Shown in pieces: positions 1 to 8,334 of a DNA stretch of 64,000 nucleotides. The first letter of the stretch is position 1, and every line of letters starts with the position of its first letter. Source of the DNA: Marinobacter shengliensis (GTDB lineage: Bacteria; Pseudomonadota; Gammaproteobacteria; Pseudomonadales; Oleiphilaceae); NCBI RefSeq assembly GCF_003007715.1, contig NZ_PXNO01000027.1, positions 1,107,253 through 1,171,252 of the forward strand. Reading direction: 5' to 3'. Under the pieces are notes generated by a model. The model had not been told where the DNA came from, did no database searches, and worked only from the letters and a program-made list of their open reading frames with translations. A program made the translations under genes and the position numbers.

Positions 1-10
1 ATCTATGGCC

Positions 11-985
11 TCAACTGGAGCCGTTGATCCTGGACAGGAACCCCAGCGCCCTGCGCTCAGACCAGTAGTAACCGTCACGGGCCAGCTCGACAAATCCCAC
101 ATGCCCGCCCCACTTTGGCGCCTCGACGGTAACGTAGGCGCCGAGGACCTTACGACCTTCCGGGAAACACCTGGCTGACAGGAAGGGATCGTCCGCCGCA
201 TTGACCATCAACGCCGGTACCCGTATGTCCTTCAACCAAAACAGCGCCGAGCAGCTGGCCCAGTAGTCCTGGGCATCCCGGAAGCCATGCAAGGGTGCGG
301 TGTAGCGGTTATCAAATTGGTGGAAGTTGCGGATGGTCTCAAACCCGGTCACGTCAATCAGGTCCGGAAACCGACGGGCCTTTTCCTGCATTTTGCCGTG
401 CAGATCCCTCAGAAAGCGCTGCATGTAGATCCTGCGACTGGGCAGGGCCAGCATATCCGCGCTACCAGCCAGGTCTGCGGGCACTGAATAGGCAACGGCA
501 CCGCTGATGCGACTGTCAACACGCTCGCCCTGCTCGCCGAGGTATAGCAGGGTGAGGTTGCCGCCCATGCTGAAGCCAGACAGGAACAGGTTGCTGTAGT
601 GGCCTTCCAGCGCGTGGGACACCACCGTATGCAGGTCTTCCGTGGCTCCGCTGTGATAGAACCGTGGCTGGCGATTCATCACCCCGCCGCAGGATCGGAA
701 GTTCCAGGCCAGCACATCCCAGCCATCCGCCATTAACGCCCGCGCCAGCCCGAGCACATAGGGGCGCCGGCTGTGGCCTTCCAGACCATGGGACACAATG
801 GCCAGGCGGTCACTGCCCTGACGGTACCAGTCCAGGTGCAGTTCGTCGTTATCCGGCGTGGCCAGAACGGCGGTTTCCGGCTGTGGCATGGCCACGTTTC
901 GAAACAGCGTTGGCCACACAGACTGGATGTGCCCGTTACGTAACCAGACCGGTGGGCGGTAGCCCGAATGACTGCACTTGTGCAA
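11..985 (-). CDS. YheT-family alpha/beta hydrolase
   Basis: A serine hydrolase of the YheT/EMB8 family, 324 residues from the chosen start, close to the usual 320-340. The family opening PPVWLRNGHIQ is at residues 11-21. The nucleophile elbow GFSMGG puts Ser at about 139, Asp is near 265 (NAADDPF) and His near 295 (GGHVGF), so the triad looks intact. The natural substrate of the family is poorly known; members act as carboxylesterases. I chose the TTG at 985 because it has an AAAGG ribosome site just upstream. The ATG at 1084 would lie inside the tRNA-Asn gene and its promoter on the other strand. Family call is firm, exact start less so. Confidence 0.85.
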   Translation of the reverse strand: MHKCSHSGYRPPVWLRNGHIQSVWPTLFRNVAMPQPETAVLATPDNDELHLDWYRQGSDRLAIVSHGLEGHSRRPYVLGLARALMADGWDVLAWNFRSCGGVMNRQPRFYHSGATEDLHTVVSHALEGHYSNLFLSGFSMGGNLTLLYLGEQGERVDSRISGAVAYSVPADLAGSADMLALPSRRIYMQRFLRDLHGKMQEKARRFPDLIDVTGFETIRNFHQFDNRYTAPLHGFRDAQDYWASCSALFWLKDIRVPALMVNAADDPFLSARCFPEGRKVLGAYVTVEAPKWGGHVGFVELARDGYYWSERRALGFLSRINGSS

Positions 986-1009
986 ATTTTGACCTTTCTT
1001 TTCAGGGGG

Positions 1010-1038
1010 TTGACGAACTCTATTAAAGAACTTAATAT
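1010..1038 (+). promoter_or_regulatory. Sigma-70 promoter of tRNA-Asn copy 1
   Basis: TTGACG at 1010-1015 and TAATAT at 1033-1038 are separated by exactly 17 bp, followed by a GC-rich discriminator as in stable-RNA promoters under stringent control. The same arrangement precedes the second tRNA-Asn at 15.8 kb. Confidence 0.8.
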
Positions 1039-1057
1039 GCCCGCCACTTGATGCTGT

Positions 1058-1133
1058 TCCCCGATAGCTCAGTTGGTAGAGCAACGGACTGTTAATCCGT
1101 TTGTCCCTGGTTCGAGCCCAGGTCGGGGAGCCA
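1058..1133 (+). tRNA. tRNA-Asn (GTT)
   Basis: A 76-nt cloverleaf with acceptor stem TCCCCGA/TCGGGGA, D-loop AGCTCAGTTGGTAGAGC, anticodon loop CTGTTAA (anticodon GTT), T-arm GGTTCGAGCC and encoded CCA end. Its sequence is identical to the copy at 15831-15906. Confidence 0.97.
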
Positions 1134-1142
1134 CTTATTCCG

Positions 1143-1175
1143 AAAAAGCCGCTGATTCAACATCAGCGGCTTTTT
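1143..1175. terminator. Bidirectional intrinsic terminator after tRNA-Asn
   Basis: A 9-bp stem GCCGCTGAT (1148-1156) / ATCAGCGGC (1162-1170) is preceded by five A and followed by five T, so it can end both the rightward tRNA transcript and the leftward aminopeptidase transcript, whose stop codon is at 1186. Confidence 0.85.
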
Positions 1176-1185
1176 CATTTCTACC

Positions 1186-2475
1186 TCAGAAAACCTCTTC
1201 CCGCTGCATAAATTCCTTCAGAACCTGATACAGGGTATAGCCATCCTGACTACCGATCATTTCACGGATGGAATGCATGGCGAACTGCGGCACACCGATA
1301 TCCAGAGTGGTCACACCCAGATTACCGGCGGTCAGCGGCCCGATGGTGCTGCCACAGCCCATGTCGCTGCGTACCACAAAGGTCTGGTGCGGCAGGCCAA
1401 GCTCGTCACTGATGTGTCGATACAAAGCTGCTGAACGGCTGTTGGTAGCATAGCGTTGGTTGTGGTTCACCTTGATGACCGGCCCCTGGTTCAGGATCGG
1501 GCCGTGGTTTTCATCGTGTTTGTCCATGAAATTGGGATGCACACCGTGGGCGTTATCCGCGGAAATCATCATGGAGCGGGCAATCGCCCTGCCCTTGCCT
1601 GCGCCACACCAGCGCTCCAGAACGGCTCCCAGGAACGGCCCCTGGGCACCTTCCGCCGACATGCTACCCACTTCTTCGTGGTCATTGCACACCAGAAGCG
1701 CGGCTTCATCACCAGAAGTGTTCAACAGGGACTGCAGGCCAATGTAACAACTGAGCAGGTTATCGAGACGGGCCGACGCCAGAAACTCCTGACGCAAACC
1801 AACGAAAGACGCGCCCTGGGCATCGTAGAAACTCAGTTCATAGCCCAACACTTTACGAATCTTCAGGCCGGATTCACTGATCAACTGCTCACGCAGCAAG
1901 TCAGCAAATGACGTTGTATCGGTTTCCGGCAGTTGCATAACCACCGGAGGCAGGTCTGTCTGGGCATTCACTGAACGATTGCTGTTGGCTTCGCGGTCCA
2001 GGTGAATGGCCAGGCTGGGAATAATTGCCACCGGCTTACGGAAGTCCACCAGGGTGTCCCGGACCTTACCGTCCTCGTCCAGAACCGTAACCCGGCCGGC
2101 CAACGACAGATCCCGGTCAAACCACGGGTTCAGCAACACGCCGCCGTACACTTCCACACCCAACTGGAAAAAGCCCTTGCGGCGGATTTCGGGGTTTGGC
2201 TTTACCTTCAGGCAGGGGCTGTCGGTATGGGCACCCACCATCCGGATGCCGGAAGTCACTACGTCATTTTTACCGGTGCGGAGGGCAATGATGGAGGAGC
2301 CATTGCGAATGGCGTAAAAGCCCCGGCCCTGCTCCAGCGCCCACTCTTCCCGCTCATCCAGCTGCTGAAAACCGGCGTCATCAAGCCGGGATTTCATGGT
2401 GCTTACTGCATGCCACGGTGTTGGAGAGGCATTCAGAAATTCAATCAAGTCATTATTAAATTCAGTGTGTTCCAT
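1186..2475 (-). CDS. apeB: M18 family aspartyl-type aminopeptidase
   Basis: A zinc aminopeptidase of family M18 that removes N-terminal, often acidic, residues from peptides in the cytosol; members form large dodecamers. Metal-site motifs are in order: HTDSP (His83), RLDN (Asp about 238), NDHEEVGS (Glu267-268), then DNAHGVHPN and MGCGSTIGP near the C-terminus. Length 429 residues is normal. The ATG at 2475 begins the conserved segment (DLIEFLNASPTPWHAV); the reading frame stays open further upstream but that part does not resemble the family. It ends at the terminator shared with tRNA-Asn and stands divergently from the gene at 2591. Confidence 0.92.
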   Translation of the reverse strand: MEHTEFNNDLIEFLNASPTPWHAVSTMKSRLDDAGFQQLDEREEWALEQGRGFYAIRNGSSIIALRTGKNDVVTSGIRMVGAHTDSPCLKVKPNPEIRRKGFFQLGVEVYGGVLLNPWFDRDLSLAGRVTVLDEDGKVRDTLVDFRKPVAIIPSLAIHLDREANSNRSVNAQTDLPPVVMQLPETDTTSFADLLREQLISESGLKIRKVLGYELSFYDAQGASFVGLRQEFLASARLDNLLSCYIGLQSLLNTSGDEAALLVCNDHEEVGSMSAEGAQGPFLGAVLERWCGAGKGRAIARSMMISADNAHGVHPNFMDKHDENHGPILNQGPVIKVNHNQRYATNSRSAALYRHISDELGLPHQTFVVRSDMGCGSTIGPLTAGNLGVTTLDIGVPQFAMHSIREMIGSQDGYTLYQVLKEFMQREEVF

Positions 2476-2590
2476 GATCTTCCTGATTGCATGATAATGG
2501 CGGCTACAGTATGGCACGAAGCCGGCCCCGCTCCTACCAGGCTGCCGGTTAGTCCCTATACGCACCCAATGATCAACGCCGGAGCCCACT

Positions 2591-3076
2591 GTGTCGATAC
2601 CCCGATTCCTGGACATCGAATACTGTCAGACTGACGACGCCCTGTTCCCCGTCGCCATGGCCTGGTCGCTGGCCGACGGCCAGATGAAAACCGTGGTTAT
2701 TGCCCCGGAGGAAGCCTGGCTGCCAGATGACGGCGACCTGGGGGACTTTGACCTGCTGTACCTAGAAGAACAGGGCGTGCCACTGCTCGAACTGGTTCAA
2801 GAACTCCATCAGGACCTGCCAGACCAGACCGTCTACGTGGATGGCATGGACCCGGATGAAATCCTGATCGACCTGATTTTCAGTGCCGTCAGCCAGGACG
2901 CCCCTTTCGAGATTGCCCCAATTTCCGAACTGATTACCGGCATCGACAGCGACGCCCTTGAAGACCGCCGTCGCCAGCTGATGTTTGACGAAGGCCTGGA
3001 ACCACAACTCCCGGAGAATGGCGTTTACGCCCTATTGATGCTCGCGCAGGAGGAAGGCCTTCTGGCTGACCTGTAA
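2591..3076 (+). CDS. Conserved hypothetical acidic protein
   Basis: A 161-residue, strongly acidic soluble protein starting with GTG. The opening FLDIEYCQ, with a D-x-E pair on a predicted first strand, resembles the first motif of RNase H-like 3'-5' exonucleases. A later DPDEILIDLIF and the closing ENGVYALLMLAQEEGLL contain further acidic or helical patches, but I cannot assign a family. No signal peptide or membrane segment is visible. It is divergent from apeB with about 115 bp between them and is followed by an outer-membrane protein gene. The coding frame is well supported by composition; the function is unknown. Confidence 0.7.
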   Translation: MSIPRFLDIEYCQTDDALFPVAMAWSLADGQMKTVVIAPEEAWLPDDGDLGDFDLLYLEEQGVPLLELVQELHQDLPDQTVYVDGMDPDEILIDLIFSAVSQDAPFEIAPISELITGIDSDALEDRRRQLMFDEGLEPQLPENGVYALLMLAQEEGLLADL

Positions 3077-3181
3077 GCGGGCCGGCTGACACGGGGAAGT
3101 GTGACCGGCGTCTGCGTAACAAAGCGTTACACAAGGCAGAATCTGGCGTCAGCAACGTTACTGACAGGAAGCCGGATAATA

Positions 3182-3787
3182 ATGAATAAGGTCGCACTAC
3201 GTTTCCTCAGCTCCAGCCTGATGGCTATCAGCCTCGCCCCATTGGCGGCACAGGCACAAGACACTCCTCGTTCTGACAAGCACTACGTTGGCCTACTGGT
3301 GACCGCTCTGGAGCACCGCTCTATCGGCCAGCGCACCAAGGAGGATGCCTGGGGCCAAGCCGGTACGCTGGTGATCGGTGGTCACCTGAACGACCTGATT
3401 CACGCCGAGATCCGTCTGGGTGGCGGCTTCAACGATGCCGATGTATCCGGTGGCGACCTGACCCTGGCTGTCGATTACTTCGCCAGCTGGTACATGGGCC
3501 TGCACTACCCGATTACCGATTATGCCAACGTGTATGCGCAGGCCGGTTTTACCCACGTAAAAGGCGAGGCAACCCTGCCCAACCGTGAGGAAAGCTACAA
3601 CGCGCAGTTCCGGGATATCGAGGGCGATTACCCGGACAGCAGTTTCAGCATCAGCTGGCTGGCCGGGGTGGACTTCGAGGTGTTGAGCAACACCTTTCTG
3701 GTGTTTGAGGGTGGGCGGTTGTTCAAAGACACTGGCAGTAGTGCCAATACGTTCCAGTTTTCTACGGGGCTGCGTTACGAGTTTTGA
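3182..3787 (+). CDS. Outer-membrane beta-barrel protein (OmpW/porin-like small barrel)
   Basis: A 201-residue exported protein. A signal peptide is clear (MNKVALRFLSSS followed by a hydrophobic stretch ending AAQAQ, cleavage near residue 26). The mature part alternates hydrophobic and polar residues, is glycine-rich (e.g. LGGGF), and ends ...FSTGLRYEF. The C-terminal aromatic residue is the recognition signal for Bam-assembled barrels. About eight strands would fit this length. The ATG at 3182 is chosen because it starts the signal peptide; the frame extends upstream to 3101 without sense. A function (adhesion, permeability or stress) cannot be told from sequence. Palindromic repeat copy 1 follows directly. 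Confidence 0.8.
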   Translation: MNKVALRFLSSSLMAISLAPLAAQAQDTPRSDKHYVGLLVTALEHRSIGQRTKEDAWGQAGTLVIGGHLNDLIHAEIRLGGGFNDADVSGGDLTLAVDYFASWYMGLHYPITDYANVYAQAGFTHVKGEATLPNREESYNAQFRDIEGDYPDSSFSISWLAGVDFEVLSNTFLVFEGGRLFKDTGSSANTFQFSTGLRYEF

Positions 3788-3829
3788 GTGTGCTGCTTTC
3801 TTCGGTGCTGGTTAAGAGGGCCGGATATC

Positions 3830-3985
3830 CTTTCCTGGAAACGCTACGAGCCCCCGCAAGCGGGTCCAGCCAGCAATCATAGATTGCTGTCGTTCGGCTG
3901 CGCATGAAGCTTCGCTTCATAAACACTTGCCTCACCCATGTGCGCTTAGCTCCGGCCATCCATGGCCTCCGAGATTCCAGGAAAG
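3830..3985. repeat. Covarying-arm palindromic repeat, copy 1 (expanded)
   Basis: Outer arms CTTTCCTGGAA (3830-3840) and TTCCAGGAAAG (3975-3985) are perfect complements. Inside lie the family's conserved pieces AACGCTACGAGC and ATGTGCGCTTAGCTCCGG / CCATCCATGGCCTCCGAG. Relative to copies 2 and 3, this copy carries about 75 extra bases after GAGC containing three more small hairpins: CCCGC-aa-GCGGG, CAGCAAT-cat-ATTGCTG-like and ATGAAGC-ttc-GCTTCAT. It fills the gap between two convergent genes. Confidence 0.85.
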
Positions 3986-4013
3986 AAGGCCCCACCTGCC
4001 TCTTCCCCCGATA

Positions 4014-6194
4014 TCAGACGCGGTGCTGAATATGCCAGCAGCGGTGAATCTTCTGATTTCTCTGGAAGTCTTTATCCAGCGTACTGGCGGTCACTTCCTT
4101 CACTTCGAATTCTGCCGCCAGGTCTTCGTCCAGTTTAAACTTCCGAAAGTTGTTGGAGAATATCAACAGGCCGTCACTGGATAACCGCTCCATACACTGA
4201 CGAACCATGGTGCCGTGATCCCGCTGGATATCGAGAACACCAGCCATTCTCGCTGAGTTGGAGAACGTGGGCGGGTCCATGAAGATCAGGTCGAAGGTCT
4301 GGTTGGCGGTTTTGCGGTCCGCCAGCCAGGACAGGCAATCCGCCTGCTCTACCACGTGCTTGCGCGGGTCGGCGCCGTTCAGGGCGAGGTTGTCCTGGGC
4401 CCAGCTCACGTAGGTTTTCGACATATCCAGGCTCAGGGACCGGCTGGCGCCGCCAACGGCTGCGTGTACCGTGGCTGCACCGGTGTAACAGAACAGGTTC
4501 AGGAAGCGTTTGCCACGGGCGTGCTGCTGAATCCAGCGGCGCACCGGGCGGTGATCCAGGAACAGGCCGGTGTCGAGGTAGTCTTTCAGGTTTACCTTCA
4601 GGGTGCAGCCGTGTTCGTGCACGTTGAAGTATTCGCCGGTTGCGGCCTGTTTCTCATACTGTTTGGTGCCGGTTTGACGCTGGCGTTGTTTACACACCAG
4701 ATTCTCGGGGGAAACGTCCAGCACTTCCGGTATGACCGCCAGAGCCTCGGCCAGACGTTCCCGGGCGGCTTTTTCATCGATAGACTTCGGGGCCAGGTAC
4801 TCCTGCACGTGCACCCTGCCATCGTATAGGTCGATGGCCAACGCGTATTCAGGCATATCGGCATCGTAAAGCCGGTAGCAGCTGACATTCTGCTTCCGCG
4901 CCCACTGGCCGATGGTTTTCAGGTTCTTCTTCAGGCGATTGCGTAGCATGTCTGCCCGCTCGGGGTTGGCGATGCGTGGCATAACCTGCCCGGGCGCAGC
5001 CGGGTCTCGCGGTGTTCGGGCGTTTTCAGGCTGCACCTCGAACAACAACAGCTGCGCTGGCAACTTGCCATTAAACAATTTGTATTGCTTGAAGCTTCGC
5101 AGGCCAATGGATTTACCGAATTCCGGTGCACCGGTGAACACGGCCAGGCGCCAGCCCGGCAGTTCACGCAAGACGGTTTCACCGAGGGTTTGATAAAGCG
5201 CGGCCAGCTCTTTGCGCTCGCTCAGGCGTTCACCATAGGGAGGATTGGTCAGCACCAGGCCCTTATCCGCCCAGTCCGGCTGCCGCTCAAACGCCGATAC
5301 CGGCCGGGGCTCTACGCTTACGATGTTGTCCAGACCAGCCCGGCGCAGGTTGTTGCGGGCCGTGTCGATCACCCGGTCGTCCTGATCGAAACCGGCAAAC
5401 GCCGGTATGCGCTTGTTTTTGCCTTCATGTGCGCGGCGCTCGACTTCCTGGCGCAATGCCAGCCAAAGTTCCGGCTGATGGCCTGGCCATTTTTCAAAAC
5501 CAAAACGCTCAATCTTCCGGCCCGGCGCAATGTCCAGCGCCATCAATGCTGCTTCAATCACCAGAGTTCCGGAACCACACATGGGATCAACAAAGTCGCC
5601 GCCGGCGTCTGCAATTTCCGGCCAACCGGCCCGCAGCAGCAACGCGGCCGCGAGGTTTTCCTTCAACGGCGCAAGGCCCTGTTCAGTGCGGTATCCCCGC
5701 ATGTGCAGGCTATGCCCGCTAAGGTCCAGCCCAACCGACAGCCGCCCTCGGTTCAAACGGGCAGAGATGGTGACATCCGGATCTTTTGGTGCGACCGAGG
5801 GCCGCGGCAGGCCTGCGCCCCGAATGCTGTCTACGATACCGTCTTTGACTTTCTGGGCACCGAACTGTGTGTTCCGAATTTCTTCGTTCTGCCCCAGGAA
5901 AGTCACTCGAAAGCTGCCGTTGACGGGAATGTGCGATTGCCAGTCCAGAGACACCACGCCCTCATAAAGTTCGTCAGCACTACGGGCATCCATCTCGGCA
6001 ATGTGCAGGATGACCCGGTTGGCCAGCCGGGACCACAAACAGGCGCGATATCCGGCTTCCAGCTCCCCTTCTACCCAGACGCCCGCCGGCGCGTTGCGCA
6101 CTTGAGCCAGGCCAAAGCTTTCCAGCTCATCGGCCAGGAGATACTCAACACCCTTGGGGCAGGTTACGAAAAAGACATGCTTGGACAAAATCAA
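4014..6194 (-). CDS. rlmL: Bifunctional 23S rRNA (guanine N2-2445 / N7-2069) methyltransferase
   Basis: RlmKL, a fused two-domain SAM-dependent methyltransferase that modifies G2445 (N2, N-terminal RlmL half) and G2069 (N7, C-terminal RlmK half) of 23S rRNA. The 726 residues match the family (about 700). A THUMP RNA-binding domain occupies roughly 45-155. The first methyltransferase shows DPMCGSGT at 203-210 and NPPY at 317-320. The second has the SAM loop NLFCYTGA and the DPPTF catalytic motif near 630. It is convergent with the outer-membrane protein gene; the only thing between their stops is palindromic repeat copy 1. Confidence 0.97.
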   Translation of the reverse strand: MILSKHVFFVTCPKGVEYLLADELESFGLAQVRNAPAGVWVEGELEAGYRACLWSRLANRVILHIAEMDARSADELYEGVVSLDWQSHIPVNGSFRVTFLGQNEEIRNTQFGAQKVKDGIVDSIRGAGLPRPSVAPKDPDVTISARLNRGRLSVGLDLSGHSLHMRGYRTEQGLAPLKENLAAALLLRAGWPEIADAGGDFVDPMCGSGTLVIEAALMALDIAPGRKIERFGFEKWPGHQPELWLALRQEVERRAHEGKNKRIPAFAGFDQDDRVIDTARNNLRRAGLDNIVSVEPRPVSAFERQPDWADKGLVLTNPPYGERLSERKELAALYQTLGETVLRELPGWRLAVFTGAPEFGKSIGLRSFKQYKLFNGKLPAQLLLFEVQPENARTPRDPAAPGQVMPRIANPERADMLRNRLKKNLKTIGQWARKQNVSCYRLYDADMPEYALAIDLYDGRVHVQEYLAPKSIDEKAARERLAEALAVIPEVLDVSPENLVCKQRQRQTGTKQYEKQAATGEYFNVHEHGCTLKVNLKDYLDTGLFLDHRPVRRWIQQHARGKRFLNLFCYTGAATVHAAVGGASRSLSLDMSKTYVSWAQDNLALNGADPRKHVVEQADCLSWLADRKTANQTFDLIFMDPPTFSNSARMAGVLDIQRDHGTMVRQCMERLSSDGLLIFSNNFRKFKLDEDLAAEFEVKEVTASTLDKDFQRNQKIHRCWHIQHRV

Positions 6195-6513
6195 CTCCTG
6201 GTTTTCTGGATAGAGCCGGTAAGCCGCCGGAATAGCAGCAAAACCCGAATCCGGGCCGTCATCGTTATTTCACAAACCTATAAGAAAAGCTTCATATAGA
6301 TGAAATAAATAGTGTACATCCGCGCAAGGTTCGTCTTACCTTGTAGTTGACGCGTCGTTCTGGAAGCCAACATAACCGTGCTTCCGTTAACAGGATCCTG
6401 ACTGCTCTGGCCGGAACTGGCAATAGTGGGTTATCCCGGACGGGTGCCTTCTTTACCATGGCCACGGCAGATGTGTACACGCTTGTTCTGTTAATCCATC
6501 AGTGAGGAACGGC
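6195..6513. other. Intergenic region between rlmL and rmf
   Basis: About 320 bp between the divergent starts of rlmL and rmf. It should hold both promoters. I see AT-rich stretches near 6270-6310 but no unambiguous -35/-10 pair and no convincing small gene. Confidence 0.5.
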
Positions 6514-6726
6514 ATGAAAAGACAGAAGAGAGACATGTACGCTCGTGCATTCAAGCGGGGTTATCTCGCTGGCGTGTCCGGCAAATCCAAAGACAGCTGC
6601 CCGTTAGACCAAGCAGAGGTACGCCAGGAATGGCTGAACGGGTGGCGAGAAGGCCGCACAGATAACTGGGAGGGCATGACCGGCGTCTCCGGCATCCACA
6701 AGCTTGCCAACGTAACCGCAACATGA
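6514..6726 (+). CDS. rmf: Ribosome modulation factor
   Basis: RMF, a small basic protein made in stationary phase that converts 70S ribosomes to inactive 100S dimers. The 70 residues from MKRQKRDMY carry the family signature AFKRGYLAGVSGKSKDSCP and EVRQEWLNGWREGRTDNW. The ATG at 6514 is preceded by the Shine-Dalgarno GTGAGGA at a good distance; the frame continues 4 codons upstream, but that start lacks a site. The extended tail after the conserved tryptophan (about 18 residues) is a little longer than in E. coli. It is transcribed alone, divergent from rlmL. Confidence 0.95.
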   Translation: MKRQKRDMYARAFKRGYLAGVSGKSKDSCPLDQAEVRQEWLNGWREGRTDNWEGMTGVSGIHKLANVTAT

Positions 6727-6808
6727 CCGCAGTGTTGGCATACCCCGTTTAACCTGATCTCTTTTAGTTGTAGCTACACCACAATCTGACGCAGTAACCA
6801 GAGCAACC

Positions 6809-6888
6809 AAAACGGGGCCTCCCGCCCCGTACCATGCGAAGAAGCGCTACGGGGTTCGTTCCCCGCAAGGGCCCGCTCAGCGGGCCCA
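6809..6888. terminator. Hairpins between rmf and pyrD
   Basis: Two GC-rich inverted repeats lie between the convergent genes: CGGGGC-ctccc-GCCCCG (about 6814-6830) and GGGCCCGCT-c-AGCGGGCCC (about 6869-6887). Neither has a full T-tract, so they are probable but not certain transcription ends. Confidence 0.4.
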
Positions 6889-6905
6889 CCTTCTTTCTGG
6901 CCTCA

Positions 6906-7931
6906 CTACTTATGCTGTTCTTTCCTGATCGCTTCTACTGCTTCGTTAATCAAAGCTGGGCCTTTGTAAATAAAGCCGGTGTAGATTTGCACCAGTTTCG
7001 CCCCTGCCCGGATTTTCTCGGCCGCACTCTCGCCATCAGTGATACCGCCAACGCCAATAATCGGGATTCTGTCCCCCAACTCGGCGTACAACCCCTGAAT
7101 AACCCGTAAAGACGCCTCGCGCACCGGTGCACCGCTCAAACCGCCAGCTTCCTGCTCGTGCTTGTGTCCTTGAACCGCTTCCCGGCTGATAGTGGTGTTT
7201 GTGGCAATCACACCATCCAGGCCCGCCTCGAGTAATGCCCCGGCGACAAAGCGAATGCCTGCATCATCCATATCCGGGGCAATCTTCACAGCCACCGGTA
7301 CATAACGACCAATAATTTTCTCGCAGATCGCCTGTTCGTCTTTGATCGCGTGCAATAGCTGTTTCAACGAGTCGCCGAACTGCAGATCACGCAGCCCCGG
7401 GGTATTTGGCGACGACACGTTTACCGTGATGTAGTCGGCATGGGGGTAAACTGCGGCGATACCCTTACGGTAGTCCTGTTCGGACTGCTCGTTCGGGGTA
7501 TCTTTGTTCTTACCCACGTTAATGCCCAGGATACCGCGATAACGACGCTTCTCAACATTGCGCACCAGATGACCAAGGCCTTCATTATTGAAGCCCATGC
7601 GGTTGATGATGGCCTGGTGTTCGGGCAGGCGGAACATCCGCGGCTTGGGGTTGCCCGGCTGTGCCAGGGGTGTGACGGTGCCCACTTCAATGAACCCAAA
7701 ACCCAGAGCTCCCAAGGCATCCAGGTGGTCAGCATTTTTGTCCAGGCCCGCGGCCAGGCCTACCGGATTGGGGAACTCCAGCCCCATGATATTAATCGGG
7801 CACGGCTCCGGGCGCCTCGAAACAACATTGAGAATACCGGTTTTGTAGGCCAGGTCCAGGCCACTGAGGGCGACATTATGGGCCTGTTCCGGGGGCAGCC
7901 GGAAAAGTAAATTACGTAGAATGCTGTACAT
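6906..7931 (-). CDS. pyrD: Dihydroorotate dehydrogenase, class 2
   Basis: The membrane-associated, quinone-linked enzyme that oxidises dihydroorotate to orotate in pyrimidine synthesis, using FMN. The N-terminal helix pair MYSILRNLLFRLPPEQAHN is the class 2 membrane-binding extension. Then come GLAAGLDKN, NRMGFNNEG, the catalytic-serine loop NVSSPNTPGLR and the FMN phosphate region IGVGGI...GA. The 341-residue length is typical. The ATG at 7931 starts the conserved helix; the open frame upstream to 8048 lacks similarity. pyrF, a later enzyme of the pathway, lies 8.5 kb away and is not in an operon with it. Confidence 0.95.
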   Translation of the reverse strand: MYSILRNLLFRLPPEQAHNVALSGLDLAYKTGILNVVSRRPEPCPINIMGLEFPNPVGLAAGLDKNADHLDALGALGFGFIEVGTVTPLAQPGNPKPRMFRLPEHQAIINRMGFNNEGLGHLVRNVEKRRYRGILGINVGKNKDTPNEQSEQDYRKGIAAVYPHADYITVNVSSPNTPGLRDLQFGDSLKQLLHAIKDEQAICEKIIGRYVPVAVKIAPDMDDAGIRFVAGALLEAGLDGVIATNTTISREAVQGHKHEQEAGGLSGAPVREASLRVIQGLYAELGDRIPIIGVGGITDGESAAEKIRAGAKLVQIYTGFIYKGPALINEAVEAIRKEQHK

Positions 7932-8334
7932 CTTTGAGCTCCTTGCCGAGGGGTGGCCGGAGTATACCGGAAGTTTTCCACACCATCCTCCCGAACCTTC
8001 AATACAACGTAAAAGCCCATGCCTCAGCGGTTGGCGAGGCTTTTCCACGGAATCTGTGGATAACTCTGTTGAAAATGCCGGGGCAAGCGTCTCGACCCCT
8101 TGATAACTGCGCCAGCCTACAAATTGATCATTTTTTAACCAGTTAAATTTTAACTAAAAATCAATAACTTAAAAAGACAAAATAACCATTTGACGACTTT
8201 AGTTACAAAGTGGTAGCGGGTAACGACTTTGTCATCATGTGCATAAATCGACCTGCGTTTCCCGATTAATTCTCCCCAAATTTCCCATTCCTGCCGCTAT
8301 ACTGGCTACCAACAGAATGATCGGAGCCTGAGCC
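7932..8334. promoter_or_regulatory. pyrD / CDF-transporter divergent intergenic region with DnaA-box-like sites
   Basis: A 400-bp region between divergent genes. TTTTCCACA at 7974-7982, TTTTCCACG at 8041-8049 and TGTGGATAA at 8055-8063 (a perfect consensus DnaA box) are followed by an AT-rich stretch 8125-8200. TTGACG near 8191 may be a -35 element for the rightward gene. It contains no gene that I can support. Confidence 0.4.

Noticed and set aside
5085..6299. Long rightward open frame opposite rlmL (404 codons)
   Set aside because: It is antisense to a certain gene with clear motifs; high G+C makes such frames common, and its translation resembles no protein.
6292..6480. Short leftward frame between rlmL and rmf
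   Set aside because: Arginine-rich, no ribosome site, and would overlap the rmf promoter region.
7932..8334. Origin of replication from DnaA boxes and AT-rich DNA
   Set aside because: No dnaA, rpmH, gidA or parAB neighbours; only one perfect box.
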